Part shown: piece after piece, positions 43,592-52,200 of the stretch
Layout of the letters: each line of letters opens with the position of its first letter
How positions within the stretch are numbered: the first letter of the stretch is position 1
DNA from: Curtobacterium sp. MCBA15_001
GTDB taxonomy: Bacteria > Actinomycetota > Actinomycetes > Actinomycetales > Microbacteriaceae
Assembly (NCBI RefSeq): GCF_001864835.1
Contig: NZ_MJGI01000026.1
Coordinates: 62,001-126,000, forward strand
DNA length: 64,000 nucleotides
Direction of reading: 5' to 3'
Translations under genes and position numbers: made by a program
The notes under the pieces: model-generated
The model's database searches: none
What the model was told of the DNA's origin: nothing
The model's input: only the letters and a program-made list of their open reading frames with translations

Positions 43592-44212
43592 ATGCGACGC
43601 GTCGGCATCACCCTGGCGTCGGTGTTCGGCGCGGGCGTCGTGGCCGTGGGCATCGGCGTCGTGGTGCTGGTCGTCATCGCGGTGAACTCCCTGTCCGGCC
43701 TGACCGCGAGCACGTCCTCACCGCAGGCCGTCACGTGTCCGGCCGCCGCGTCGCAGACGATCGACGGGATCGTCGTCCCCGAGGGCCCGATCGCCGGCTA
43801 CTGCCAGGACCGGCTGGTCAACGCGGCGCAGGTCATCCGCGCCGCGCGGGCGCTCGGCATCGGGCCGCACACCCAGGCCGTCGGGGTGATGACCGCCATC
43901 GGGGAGTCCGGGTTGCAGAACCTGGACCACGGTGATGCGGTCGGACCGGACAGCCGTGGGCTCTTCCAGCAGCGGGACAACGGCGCCTGGGGCACCTACG
44001 AGCAGCGGATGGACCCGTACACAGCGGCGTCGATGTTCTACGCGAAGCTCGTCAAGGTCCCCGGGTGGAAGACCATGACGCCGACACAGATGGCGCACGC
44101 GGTCCAGGTGAACGCGGACCCGGACCACTACGCCAGGTCATGGCCCGCTGCGAAGGCCGTGGTCGAGGGGCTGACCGGCCAGGCCGTGCCGGACACCGCG
44201 CCCCAGGGCTGA
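43592..44212 (+). CDS. Membrane-anchored lysozyme-like (transglycosylase-fold) protein
   Basis: A 206 aa protein. A signal anchor (GVVAVGIGVVVLVVIAVNSL, residues 14-33) is followed by a small Cys pair and a catalytic-type domain: VIRAARALGIGPHTQAVGVMTAIGESGLQNLDHGDAVGPDSRGLFQQRDNGAWGTYEQRMDPYTAASMFYAKL. IGESGL contains the probable catalytic Glu, and SRGLFQQ is the equivalent of the SLT substrate loop. Proteins of this type resemble phage tape-measure or conjugation muramidases; here it is a chromosomal secreted or surface wall hydrolase. A GGAAGGA ribosome site is near the ATG. Confidence 0.8.
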   Translation: MRRVGITLASVFGAGVVAVGIGVVVLVVIAVNSLSGLTASTSSPQAVTCPAAASQTIDGIVVPEGPIAGYCQDRLVNAAQVIRAARALGIGPHTQAVGVMTAIGESGLQNLDHGDAVGPDSRGLFQQRDNGAWGTYEQRMDPYTAASMFYAKLVKVPGWKTMTPTQMAHAVQVNADPDHYARSWPAAKAVVEGLTGQAVPDTAPQG

Positions 44213-44215
44213 GGC

Positions 44216-44653
44216 TCACGCCGCGGCCTCCGTCACCTCGTCCTCGTCGAACTCGACCATCGCGGCCCCGGCGTCGTGCACGACGACCTGACCCCGCAGC
44301 CTGACGTGGTGCTCGTCGAGGACGCAGGCCATCGCGTCCACCCACTCCCAGTCGACCGGGCTGAGGCCACGCGTCCCCGGCCGCTCCCACGCGATCACCA
44401 CGTCGGCGGCGTCGACCTGTTCGACGAGGTCGGCCACGAGCGCTCCGAAGTCGTCGACGTGTTCGTCGGGCTGGTACGGCAGGTCGGCGATCGGCACGAC
44501 GAGCTGGATCGGGATGCCGCGGGGCGCCAGGAAGAGCACCCAGCACTGGCGTCGGACGGGGCGCTCGAGGAGCGCGACGACGAGGTCGACCACGTCGTCG
44601 TCGGTACGGACTGCGGTTCGCTCGAGTCGGTCGAGCACGTCGGTGTCTGGCAT
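44216..44653 (-). CDS. Hypothetical protein, 145 aa
   Basis: A soluble protein with an alpha/beta pattern: DVVDLVVALLERPVRRQCWVLFLAPRGIPIQLVVPIADLPYQPDEHV, then LVADLVEQVDAADVVIAWERPG, then LSPVDWEWVDAMACVLDEHHVRLRGQVVVHD. Such proteins are common as single genes in Microbacteriaceae and have no assigned function. The repeat of strand-Glu/Asp-strand segments may indicate a regulatory or scaffold fold. It is convergent with the lysozyme-like gene, 3 bp apart. Confidence 0.65.
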   Translation of the reverse strand: MPDTDVLDRLERTAVRTDDDVVDLVVALLERPVRRQCWVLFLAPRGIPIQLVVPIADLPYQPDEHVDDFGALVADLVEQVDAADVVIAWERPGTRGLSPVDWEWVDAMACVLDEHHVRLRGQVVVHDAGAAMVEFDEDEVTEAAA

Positions 44654-44805
44654 GCCCCGATGTTCGCGTCACAGCCACCCACAACGACGCCCAGCACGCC
44701 CCGCTGTGGACAGCGCCGCCCAGACGCCCACCTGTGGAGGAATACCCGGCGACCCCGAAGACCGAAGACCCCGCCGACCCCGCGCCCGACGCCCGGGCCG
44801 CCCTG

Positions 44806-45261
44806 TCAAACGCCGCGCGTGATCGCGCTGTCCACCAGCACCAGCGCACCGGAGAAGACCACCACGAGGGCGACCAGCCCCGTCACCGCGATCGGCCACG
44901 CCAGACGACGTCGCACCAGCCGCAGCACCGAGAACACGACAGCGAGCACCAGGGCCAGCGCGACGAGCACCGGACCGGCGTAGACCACGGCACCACCGAG
45001 CGTCTCGTCACACCGGTTCCCGGGGACCGAGCAGGACTGGAACCCGAGCGAGAGGAACACGATCCCCCACCCCGCGACCACCGCGACCACCGCGTCGATC
45101 GCCAGCAGCACGATGGTGGCCGTCATGTCGGCGACGCGACGCGCGCCCAGCACGGGCCGTCGCGGACGGGACGCTCCCACGGCGTCCACCGGGCCCGACG
45201 GGTGCGGAACAGCCCCGCGCCGGTCCTCCCGCCGCTCGTGTGGCGCCACCCGCGCAGCCAT
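44806..45261 (-). CDS. Small membrane protein, DUF6264-like
   Basis: A 151 aa protein with a polar, Arg-rich N-terminal 45 residues and three membrane helices in the rest (TIVLLAIDAVVAVVAGWGIVF, VYAGPVLVALALVLAVVFSVL and PIAVTGLVALVVVFSGALVL). Two Cys in CSVPGNRCDE lie in the first external loop and may form a disulfide. The overall layout resembles DUF6264 proteins; the function is unknown. It is 2 bp past the DoxX-like stop, so probably one transcript. Confidence 0.68.
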   Translation of the reverse strand: MAARVAPHERREDRRGAVPHPSGPVDAVGASRPRRPVLGARRVADMTATIVLLAIDAVVAVVAGWGIVFLSLGFQSCSVPGNRCDETLGGAVVYAGPVLVALALVLAVVFSVLRLVRRRLAWPIAVTGLVALVVVFSGALVLVDSAITRGV

Positions 45262-45263
45262 CG

Positions 45264-45650
45264 TCAGCTCCGACGCGACCCGTCGCGCGTGGACCAGAGC
45301 GACGCCGCGATCAGCAGCGGCTGCCCGAACAGGCGACCGATGCGCTTGGTGTCGGAGTCGAGTCCGAACGCGTCGCGGCGGTTCAGCCACTGGGAGATGT
45401 TGCCCGGGAACACCGCGACGAAGAACCACGCGGCCAGGGTGCCGACCAGGCGTCGGTGGCGCCGCGGGGTCACCAGCAGCGCGGATCCGAGACCGATCTC
45501 CGCGACGCCCGAAGCAAGGACCGTGGTGTCGGTGTCGAGCGGCACGAAGTCCGGCACCTGCGCCCGGAAGTCCTGCCGCGCGAAGGTGAGGTGACTCGTC
45601 CCGGCGAAGACCAGGGCGAGTCCGAGCAGGACACGGAGGAACGAACGCAT
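45264..45650 (-). CDS. DoxX-like membrane protein
   Basis: A 128 aa four-helix membrane protein: FLRVLLGLALVFAGTSHLTF (first helix with the DoxX-typical Ser/His), LASGVAEIGLGSALL, RLVGTLAAWFFVAVFPGNISQWL and GRLFGQPLLIAASLW. The PGNISQWL motif before helix 4 is typical of DoxX-family members linked to redox or thiosulfate-related functions. It is probably cotranscribed with the DUF6264-like gene, 2 bp downstream. Confidence 0.82.
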   Translation of the reverse strand: MRSFLRVLLGLALVFAGTSHLTFARQDFRAQVPDFVPLDTDTTVLASGVAEIGLGSALLVTPRRHRRLVGTLAAWFFVAVFPGNISQWLNRRDAFGLDSDTKRIGRLFGQPLLIAASLWSTRDGSRRS

Positions 45651-45742
45651 GCGTCCAGCATGCCCGGCCCGCACGGCACGCGCACGGCGCCCCCAGAACC
45701 GGCGCCTGCCGGACAGCCCCTCCGGTCGGTAGGTTCGAGGAC

Positions 45743-46075
45743 ATGGCCGCCCGTTCCCGTGACCACGAACCCCCTGCGGCCCCGGCGTTCGTCGCCGTCC
45801 TGCTCGGGTGCATCGCCCTCTACCTCGGCCTGGTGATCCCCGCCGAGCAGCTGGCGCGGCACGCGGCCCTCGGTGGCGTGTTCGGCGTGGTCGGGCTGCT
45901 GAGCGGGTGGCGCGCCCTCGCCATCGCCGGATCCCGCCGCGCCCCGCGGTTCTGGGCGTGGACCGCCATCGTCATCGTGGGCATCGCGTTCGTCGCGACC
46001 GGCTACCAGACGGTGTTCGTGCTGAGCCACGGCGCCGTCCCACCGCCCTTCTGGTCGCCCTACGCGACCCCCTGA
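45743..46075 (+). CDS. Small hypothetical membrane protein, 110 aa
   Basis: Three membrane helices (FVAVLLGCIALYLGLVIPA, LGGVFGVVGLLSGWRALAIA, AWTAIVIVGIAFVATGYQTVFVL) with a short basic loop SRRAPRF between the second and third. It starts at ATG 45743. The family is not recognised. It precedes the second APC permease gene by about 150 bp, which contains a 13-bp direct repeat (GTGGGCGCGTGAC at 46176-46188 and again at 46217-46229, over the permease start). Confidence 0.62.
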   Translation: MAARSRDHEPPAAPAFVAVLLGCIALYLGLVIPAEQLARHAALGGVFGVVGLLSGWRALAIAGSRRAPRFWAWTAIVIVGIAFVATGYQTVFVLSHGAVPPPFWSPYATP

Positions 46076-46224
46076 CGGCCAGGAGGCGCGTGGCGGGGCG
46101 GCACCGCGCCTGCCGTCCGTCCCGACCGCCGTCCACGGGCCCAGCTCGCTCCACAGGCCCGGCCGCTCTCCACAGGTGGGCGCGTGACCGCGCGCACCGC
46201 GCGCACGAGGTGCAGAGTGGGCGC

Positions 46225-47640
46225 GTGACAACGACGCCGCGACCCACCCTGTTCCGCCGGAAGCCGATCGACGAGATCGACGACGACACCGGGGGCGACA
46301 GCGGCCTGAAACGGCACCTCGGGCTGTGGCAGCTCACCGCGATCGGCATCGGCGGCATCATCGGCGCCGGCATCTTCACCCTGGCCGGCACCGTCGCGCA
46401 CGGGGTCGCCGGGCCCGCCGTGCTCATCTCGTTCCTGGTCGCCGGCGTCGCGAGCGCCGCCGCAGCCCTGTCGTACGCCGAGTTCGCCGGCCTGATCCCC
46501 AAGGCGGGCAGCGCGTACACGTACGGCTACGCCGTGCTCGGCGAGATCGTCGGGTGGTTCATCGGCTGGGACCTGCTGCTCGAGTACACCGCGATCGTGG
46601 CGGTGGTCGCGATCGGGATCTCGGGCTACGTCGGATTCCTGGTCGGGCAGTTCGGCATCGACCTGCCCGCCTGGATGCTCGGCGCTCCGGGCACCGGCGA
46701 CGGGCACGTCATCGACGTGTTCGCCATCCTGCTCTGCCTGCTGACCGCCTTCGTCCTGACACGGGGCATCCGCAGCGCCGCCCGGTTCGAGTTCGTCGCC
46801 GTCGGCATCAAGGTCGCGCTGGTCGTGCTCATCGTGGTGCTCGGCGTGTTCCACATCAACAGCGCCAACTACGACCCGTACTTCCCGTTCGGCTTCGGCG
46901 GCGTGATGACCGGCGCCGCCACGGTGTTCTTCGCGGTGTTCGGGTACGACGCGATGTCGACCGCGGCCGAGGAGTCGAAGGACGCCCGCAAGCACATGCC
47001 GAAGGCGATCCTGCTCTCGCTGGCGATCTCGATGGTGCTGTACGTGCTGGCGACCATCGTCCTGACCGGGATGCAGGACTACAAGGACATCGACCCGGCG
47101 TCCGGATTCTCGTCCGCCTTCGCGTCGGTCGGGCTCGGCGGCGTGGCGAACGTCATCGCCATCGGCGCCATCGTCGGCATCGTGACGGTGCTCGTGACGT
47201 TCATGCTCGGCGCCTCGCGGGTGTGGTTCTCGATGAGCCGCGACGGCCTGATGCCGAAGTGGTTCTCCAAGACCGACCCGAAGCGCCACGTCCCGACCCG
47301 GGTGACGTGGATCCTCGGCATCGCATCGGCGGTGTTGGCGGGTGTGCTGCCCATCGGCGTCGTCGCCGAGCTGACGAACATCGGCATCCTGCTGGCCTTC
47401 GTCGTGGTGTGCACCGCGGTGATCGTCCTCCGCTACACCCAGCCCGACCTGCCGCGGCAGTTCACGCTCCCGTTCATGCCGATCGTGCCCGCCATCGGCG
47501 TGATCGCGTCGCTGTGGCTCGTCACGTTCCTGCAGTGGGAGACCTGGGTGCGCTTCGCGGTGTGGTTCGCGATCGGCCTCGGCGTGTACTTCGGCTACAG
47601 CCGGAAGCACAGCAAGCTGGCCGTCGAGCAGCAGCGCTGA
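46225..47640 (+). CDS. APC-superfamily cationic amino-acid permease (YfnA/CAT-like)
   Basis: A 471 aa transporter with 12 helices. The CAT-type helix 1 is LWQLTAIGIGGIIGAGIFTLAGTVAHG, followed by AGSAYTYGYAVLGEIVGWFIGWDLLLEY (the conserved substrate-pocket segment) and AVFGYDAMSTAAEESKDARKHMPKA. The family moves basic or branched-chain amino acids; the cargo is unknown here. The start is GTG at 46225. A strong terminator follows at 47662-47696. Confidence 0.92.
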   Translation: MTTTPRPTLFRRKPIDEIDDDTGGDSGLKRHLGLWQLTAIGIGGIIGAGIFTLAGTVAHGVAGPAVLISFLVAGVASAAAALSYAEFAGLIPKAGSAYTYGYAVLGEIVGWFIGWDLLLEYTAIVAVVAIGISGYVGFLVGQFGIDLPAWMLGAPGTGDGHVIDVFAILLCLLTAFVLTRGIRSAARFEFVAVGIKVALVVLIVVLGVFHINSANYDPYFPFGFGGVMTGAATVFFAVFGYDAMSTAAEESKDARKHMPKAILLSLAISMVLYVLATIVLTGMQDYKDIDPASGFSSAFASVGLGGVANVIAIGAIVGIVTVLVTFMLGASRVWFSMSRDGLMPKWFSKTDPKRHVPTRVTWILGIASAVLAGVLPIGVVAELTNIGILLAFVVVCTAVIVLRYTQPDLPRQFTLPFMPIVPAIGVIASLWLVTFLQWETWVRFAVWFAIGLGVYFGYSRKHSKLAVEQQR

Positions 47641-47661
47641 CCACGACCGCTCGCAGCGAAG

Positions 47662-47696
47662 ACGAAGCCCTCGTCCGATCAGGACGAGGGCTTCGT
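47662..47696. terminator. 15-bp perfect hairpin terminator at a convergent junction
   Basis: Arms 47662-47676 and 47682-47696 pair perfectly with a GATCA loop, 22 bp after the permease stop and just before the convergent M15 peptidase gene. It has no T-run and can serve both strands. Confidence 0.88.
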
Positions 47697-47712
47697 GTGC
47701 GCAGCCGACGGC

Positions 47713-48573
47713 TCAGTACACCTTGCGGATGTAGCTGATGCAGATGTCCACCTCGACGGTGAGGAGCGTGTCGCCCTTCTGCATCCGCTGCAGCAGGCTC
47801 ACGTGGCTCGGGGTCGAGATGGTCGCTCGTCCGGCCGGGCCGACGATGAACACGTTGTCGGTCTCTGCTGCCTTGATGATCTTGTACAAGTCGTCTTCTC
47901 CTGCGTTCGTTGTGTCTGTCCAGGACCCGTCGTACTCGAAGTGCCACGGTTCCAGTGGCGAGAACCCGTCGCCCTTCGGGATCCAGCCGTAGGTCGGACC
48001 GTTCTTGTTCATCCAGTTCTTCGCGGTCGTGCCGTAACTGTCGATGCCGCCACTGAAGTCCACTGCGCGGCCCAGGCCGTGGATCGAGGTGCCGGGCTTC
48101 GCCGCCAACTTGAAGCCGGGACGTCGCTCGTTCCACCCGTCCCAGAGGTACTGCTGCCGAGCCAGGTTCCGGTAGCCCTCTGCGAGCGTGAGCGGCTTCC
48201 CGAGCGCCTTCTGGTAGGCCGAGGCCAGCGCTCGGTACGACGCAGCAGCGTCAGCGATCAGGTACTGCGCCCCCAGGCTGTTCGTCGACTCCCCGACGTA
48301 CGCGAGCTCCGACACGGGAATCTGCCCGTTCGGGTACGCCGATGCGGACTGGACCGAGAACGCGCGGGCGCTGGGCCCCGGTACCGATGACGACTCGGGG
48401 TAGGACGGGTGCGCCAGGTCGGTGGCCGACGCCGCGGTCGCCCGACCCGTCCCGATCAGTGTCGTCGCCCCGACCGCAGCCGCTGCGAAGACCAGCATCG
48501 ATCTCCGGCTCGTCGTGCCTCGCGGGGCCACCGGTGGCCCCTCCCCTTCGTGCGCGTCAGACGGTTCTGTCAT
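47713..48573 (-). CDS. Tat-exported M15-family D-alanyl-D-alanine carboxypeptidase-like protein
   Basis: A 286 aa secreted peptidase. Residues 22-50 form a Tat-type signal (TSRRSMLVFAAAAVGAT, then AASA). The VanY/M15 domain carries EGYRNLARQQYLW (Arg135), SIHGLGRAVDFS (zinc ligands His165 and Asp172) and PWHFEYDG (His211). The C-terminal 65 residues (about 222-286) form an extra domain with a hydrophobic strand pattern, of unknown binding specificity. This architecture is also seen in actinophage endolysins, so a phage origin is possible, but no other phage genes are nearby. A GAGGGGAG ribosome site precedes the ATG. Confidence 0.88.
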   Translation of the reverse strand: MTEPSDAHEGEGPPVAPRGTTSRRSMLVFAAAAVGATTLIGTGRATAASATDLAHPSYPESSSVPGPSARAFSVQSASAYPNGQIPVSELAYVGESTNSLGAQYLIADAAASYRALASAYQKALGKPLTLAEGYRNLARQQYLWDGWNERRPGFKLAAKPGTSIHGLGRAVDFSGGIDSYGTTAKNWMNKNGPTYGWIPKGDGFSPLEPWHFEYDGSWTDTTNAGEDDLYKIIKAAETDNVFIVGPAGRATISTPSHVSLLQRMQKGDTLLTVEVDICISYIRKVY

Positions 48574-48680
48574 CGTGCTCCCCTCTGGAGAACACACCCC
48601 TCGTGGTCCCCCGTGAGCAGACTGACAGGTCTGTACACCAAGAAGGGACCCCAGAACGGGGGGCTTCAGCGGCGCTGACG

Positions 48681-49121
48681 CTAGCGGCGGTGCTTCCCCG
48701 CCGACGCCGTCGGGTCGGCCATCGGGTGGTTCCGGAACCAGCGCAGCAGCTCGCGCGAACGGCTGCGGTCGGCGCTGGCGTCGCCCGAGGCCAGGAAGTC
48801 GCTGAAGCCCTCGGGTACGTCCTGGTCGTCGGAGCGGTCGTACGCCATCGACCACTCCGGGAAGCGTCGGGTGTGCAGGCTCTCCTCGACCAGGAGCGCC
48901 ACGTCGTCGTGCCGCTCGTCCTGCAGGATCCGCGCGTACGTCGCCATCACCGCGTCGTACGGCCCCTCGAGCAGCTGCATGAAGCGCCCCGCCCGGTGCA
49001 CGAGCATGCCGGTCAGCCCGTCGGCGGTGTTGCGCTCGCGGGAGTACGCCAGGACGGCCTCGAGAGCGTCGTCGTCGAAGGGTTCGGTGGCGGAGCTCAT
49101 GTAGACGAGTGACTGCAGCAT
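48681..49121 (-). CDS. BLUF-domain blue-light photoreceptor
   Basis: A 146 aa protein. The BLUF fold covers residues 1-95: LQSLVYMSSA (Tyr7), RNTADGLTGMLVH (Asn31), RFMQLLEGPYDAV (Gln49) and RRFPEWSMAYD (Trp90), i.e. the flavin-contacting residues of AppA-type BLUF proteins are all present. A 45-residue C-terminal extension is helical and basic. There is no enzymatic output domain, so it should signal by protein-protein contact. The ATG has GGAGGG immediately before it. It is divergent from the SNF2 helicase gene across 107 bp. Confidence 0.9.
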   Translation of the reverse strand: MLQSLVYMSSATEPFDDDALEAVLAYSRERNTADGLTGMLVHRAGRFMQLLEGPYDAVMATYARILQDERHDDVALLVEESLHTRRFPEWSMAYDRSDDQDVPEGFSDFLASGDASADRSRSRELLRWFRNHPMADPTASAGKHRR

Positions 49122-49132
49122 GGTCCCTCCAG

Positions 49133-49147
49133 CCTGGACCGTCCAGG
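49133..49147. promoter_or_regulatory. Palindrome between the BLUF and SNF2 genes
   Basis: CCTGGAC-C-GTCCAGG is a perfect 7-bp inverted repeat with a 1-base spacer, starting 12 bp from the BLUF start codon and overlapping the region of its promoter/leader. Its position suggests an operator. No regulator gene is next to it. Confidence 0.45.
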
Positions 49148-49228
49148 CGTCCCCGGACACCCCCTCTCCGGGTGGGAGCGCTCCCGATCGCGGGAGGACG
49201 GCGTGCGGAGTCGGTGGCGGCTGGCACG

Positions 49229-52200
49229 ATGGTCTCCGTGCCAGCCGCCCCGATGATCGACGCCGTCGACGTCATCCGTTTCGTCGGACCGCAGACGTTC
49301 GGCCGGGCGCGCGACCTCGTCCGGCAGGGGCTGGTCGAGTCGGCCGTGTGGGACGACGACGCCGGCACGATCACGGGCTCCGTGGCCGGATCGGCGGACG
49401 ACCCGTACGACGTGCACGTGGACACGACCGCCGCGCGGGGCGAGTTCGTCCGACCGGTCCGCTCCCGCTGCACCTGCCCGATCGGCGGCGAGTGCAAGCA
49501 CGTCGCGGCAGCGCTGCTCACCATCAACGCCCGTGCGGTCGCCGCGCACGCCGGACCTCGCCCCGAAACACCCGCACCGCCGCCAGCACCGGACTGGAGG
49601 CACGAGGTCGCCCGCCTCACCGGTGACACCCCGCCGCCTGCCGCGCTCCAGGACACCATCCCGCTCGGCCTGCAGTTCGAGCTCCGCGACGCGGTCCCCG
49701 CGCGCATGGCCGCGCGGGCCCGCGCGGCCGGTCGAGCGCTGCCCACGGCGTCGCGGTCGGTCCGGCTCGGCGTCCGCCCGGTCACCCGCAGCGACGCGGG
49801 CAACTGGGTCCGCGGGCAGCTGACGTGGGGCACGCTCCCCTACTCGATGAACCGACTGGGCCTCGGCCCCGAGCAGCACGCCTGGTTCCTGCAGCTCGCC
49901 GCCCTGCACCGCGCGGGCGCCCTCGCGGGACTGCCCGGCGAGACCGACTGGATCCACCTCGACGACTTCCCGAGCCCGCTGCTCTGGCCGCTCCTGGGCC
50001 GAGCACCGGCGCTCGGCATCGCGTTCGTCACCGGGAAGCGCGAGGGCGGGGTCGCCCTGGGCACCGAGGCCAGGGTGCTGCTCGACGTCGCCCGCTCGGA
50101 CGACGGGCTCGCGATCGGGGCGAGCGCCGTGCTGGACGGACGCCCCGTCGTGCACGGTGCCGCGCGGCTCATCGGCGACCACGGCCTGTACGTCTTCCGC
50201 GAGTCCCCCGAGTTCCACGTCGACCTGGCCCCGACCCCGGAACCGGTCTCCGACGACCAGCGGCGGATGCTGACCGAGGACACCCGCATCACGGTGCCCA
50301 CGGCCGAGGTCCCCGAGTTCCTGGCGGACTGGTCCCCGCGGCTCCGTGGGGCCCTGGGGCTGGTGAGCTCGGACGGGTCGATCGAGCTGCCCGAACGGAC
50401 CCCGCCGGAACTCGTGCTGACCGTCACGTTCGAACCGGCCCGGGCGCCGCGCACCGACGACGTCGCCCACCTGCAGTGGCGCTGGCACGTCGACGGGCGG
50501 AAGGACCCGGTGACCATGCACGGACCGCTGCCCGACCTGCGTGCGGTGCGGGCGGCTGACGACCCGACCGACGTCGGGCCGCCGGCCGACGACGCGGCGC
50601 AGGCCGAGCCTCCCGTTCGTGCCGAGGCGACCGGACCCGACGACGCGACCGCACCCCACGACGCGACCGGGCCCGGATCGACCGGACCGGGCGGCGGTCT
50701 GGACTGGTTCGTCGACGGGACCGTCGACGGCGCCGACGTCGCCGTCCTGGCCACCGAGTTGTTGCCGGCGCTCGGCGATGCCGGCGTCCGCGTGGTCGTG
50801 CAGGGCGAACGGCTCGACTACGAGCGACTGACGGGGCGCCCGCACATCCGGGTCACGACGATGCCGTCGGACAAGCACGACTGGTTCGACCTGGGCATCT
50901 TCGTCAGCGTGAACGGCAAGGAGATCCCGTTCACGCCGCTGCTCACCGCGCTCGCGAGCGGCCGGCGACGCATGAAGCTCGTCGACAACTCGTACCTGTC
51001 GCTGGCGGACCCGGCGTTCGACCGGCTCAAGGAACTCATCGAGGAAGCCCGCGACCAGGGCGAGTGGGAGCCGTCGCAACCGATGACGGTCACGCCGCTG
51101 CAGGCCGGGCTGTGGTCGGAGTTCGACCAGCTCGCCGACGAGACCGACCACGACGAACGCTGGCGGGCGATGGCTGCGCGGCTGCTCGATGCCGCTCCCC
51201 CAGGGGACGTCGTCGTGCCGGACACCGTGCACGCCGAGCTCCGGCCGTACCAGCGCTCGGGGTACGCCTGGCTGTCGTTCCTGGTCGAGCACGGCGTCGG
51301 CGGGGTCCTGGCCGACGACATGGGGCTCGGGAAGACGCTGCAGGCGCTCGCGATGATCGCCGCGCGGCGCGGGAGCGCACCGGACGAGCCCCCGTTCCTG
51401 GTCGTCGCGCCGACCTCGGTCGTGGGCAACTGGGCTGCGGAGGCCGCACGGTTCGTCCCCTCGCTCCGGGTCGCCACGATCGAGACCACCTCGCTCAAGG
51501 ACCCGGCCCTCGTCGCACGGACCGCTGCGTCGGTGGACGTCGTCGTGACCTCGTACGCGCTGCTCCGGCTCGACGCCACGGCCTACACGGACCTGTCCTG
51601 GTCGGCACTGCTGCTCGACGAGGCGCAGTTCGTCAAGAACCCGCAGTCGCAGACCCACCGCGCCGCGTCCGAGGTCCGCGCGCCCGTCAAGATCGCGATC
51701 ACCGGCACGCCGCTGGAGAACGGGCTGACCGACCTGTGGGCGCTGTTCTCGATCGTCGCGCCGGGCCTGCTGTCCTCCTGGACGCGGTTCGGCGACGACT
51801 ACGTCAAGCCGCTCGCGTCCCCGGACCTCCGGGGCGCGGCTCGCACGGAGCTCACCACGCGGCTGCGACGCCGCATCCGGCCGCTCATGCTGCGCCGGAC
51901 GAAGGAGAGCGTCGCGTCCGACCTGCCCCCGAAGCAGGAGCAGGTCGTGCGGGTCACGCTCGACCCCGCGCACCGCGACGTCTACGAGCGCACGCTGAAC
52001 CGGGAGCGCCTCAAGGTGCTCGACCTGATCGACGACCTCGACCGGAACCGGATGATCGTGTTCCGCTCGCTCACGCTGCTGCGGATGCTCGCGCTCTCAC
52101 CCGCGCTGGTGGCGGCCGAGGCGACGGACTCGTCCGGGTCGTCCGGCGGTCCCGAGTCGCCCGCGGCTCAAGGCGTGCCCTCGGCCAAGCTCGACCTGCT

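Noticed and set aside
44690-46180. CTGTGGA/TCCACAG words resembling DnaA boxes
   Set aside because: The words are few, imperfect and scattered across ordinary gaps, with no dnaA, dnaN or gyr genes nearby.
47713-48573. Prophage remnant
   Set aside because: Only the M15 peptidase looks phage-like. No integrase, terminase, tail or attachment sites are visible around it.
49097-51973. Long antisense frame opposite the SNF2 helicase
   Set aside because: Its composition is Arg/Asp/Gly-rich with no fold pattern. The helicase strand carries all SNF2 motifs.
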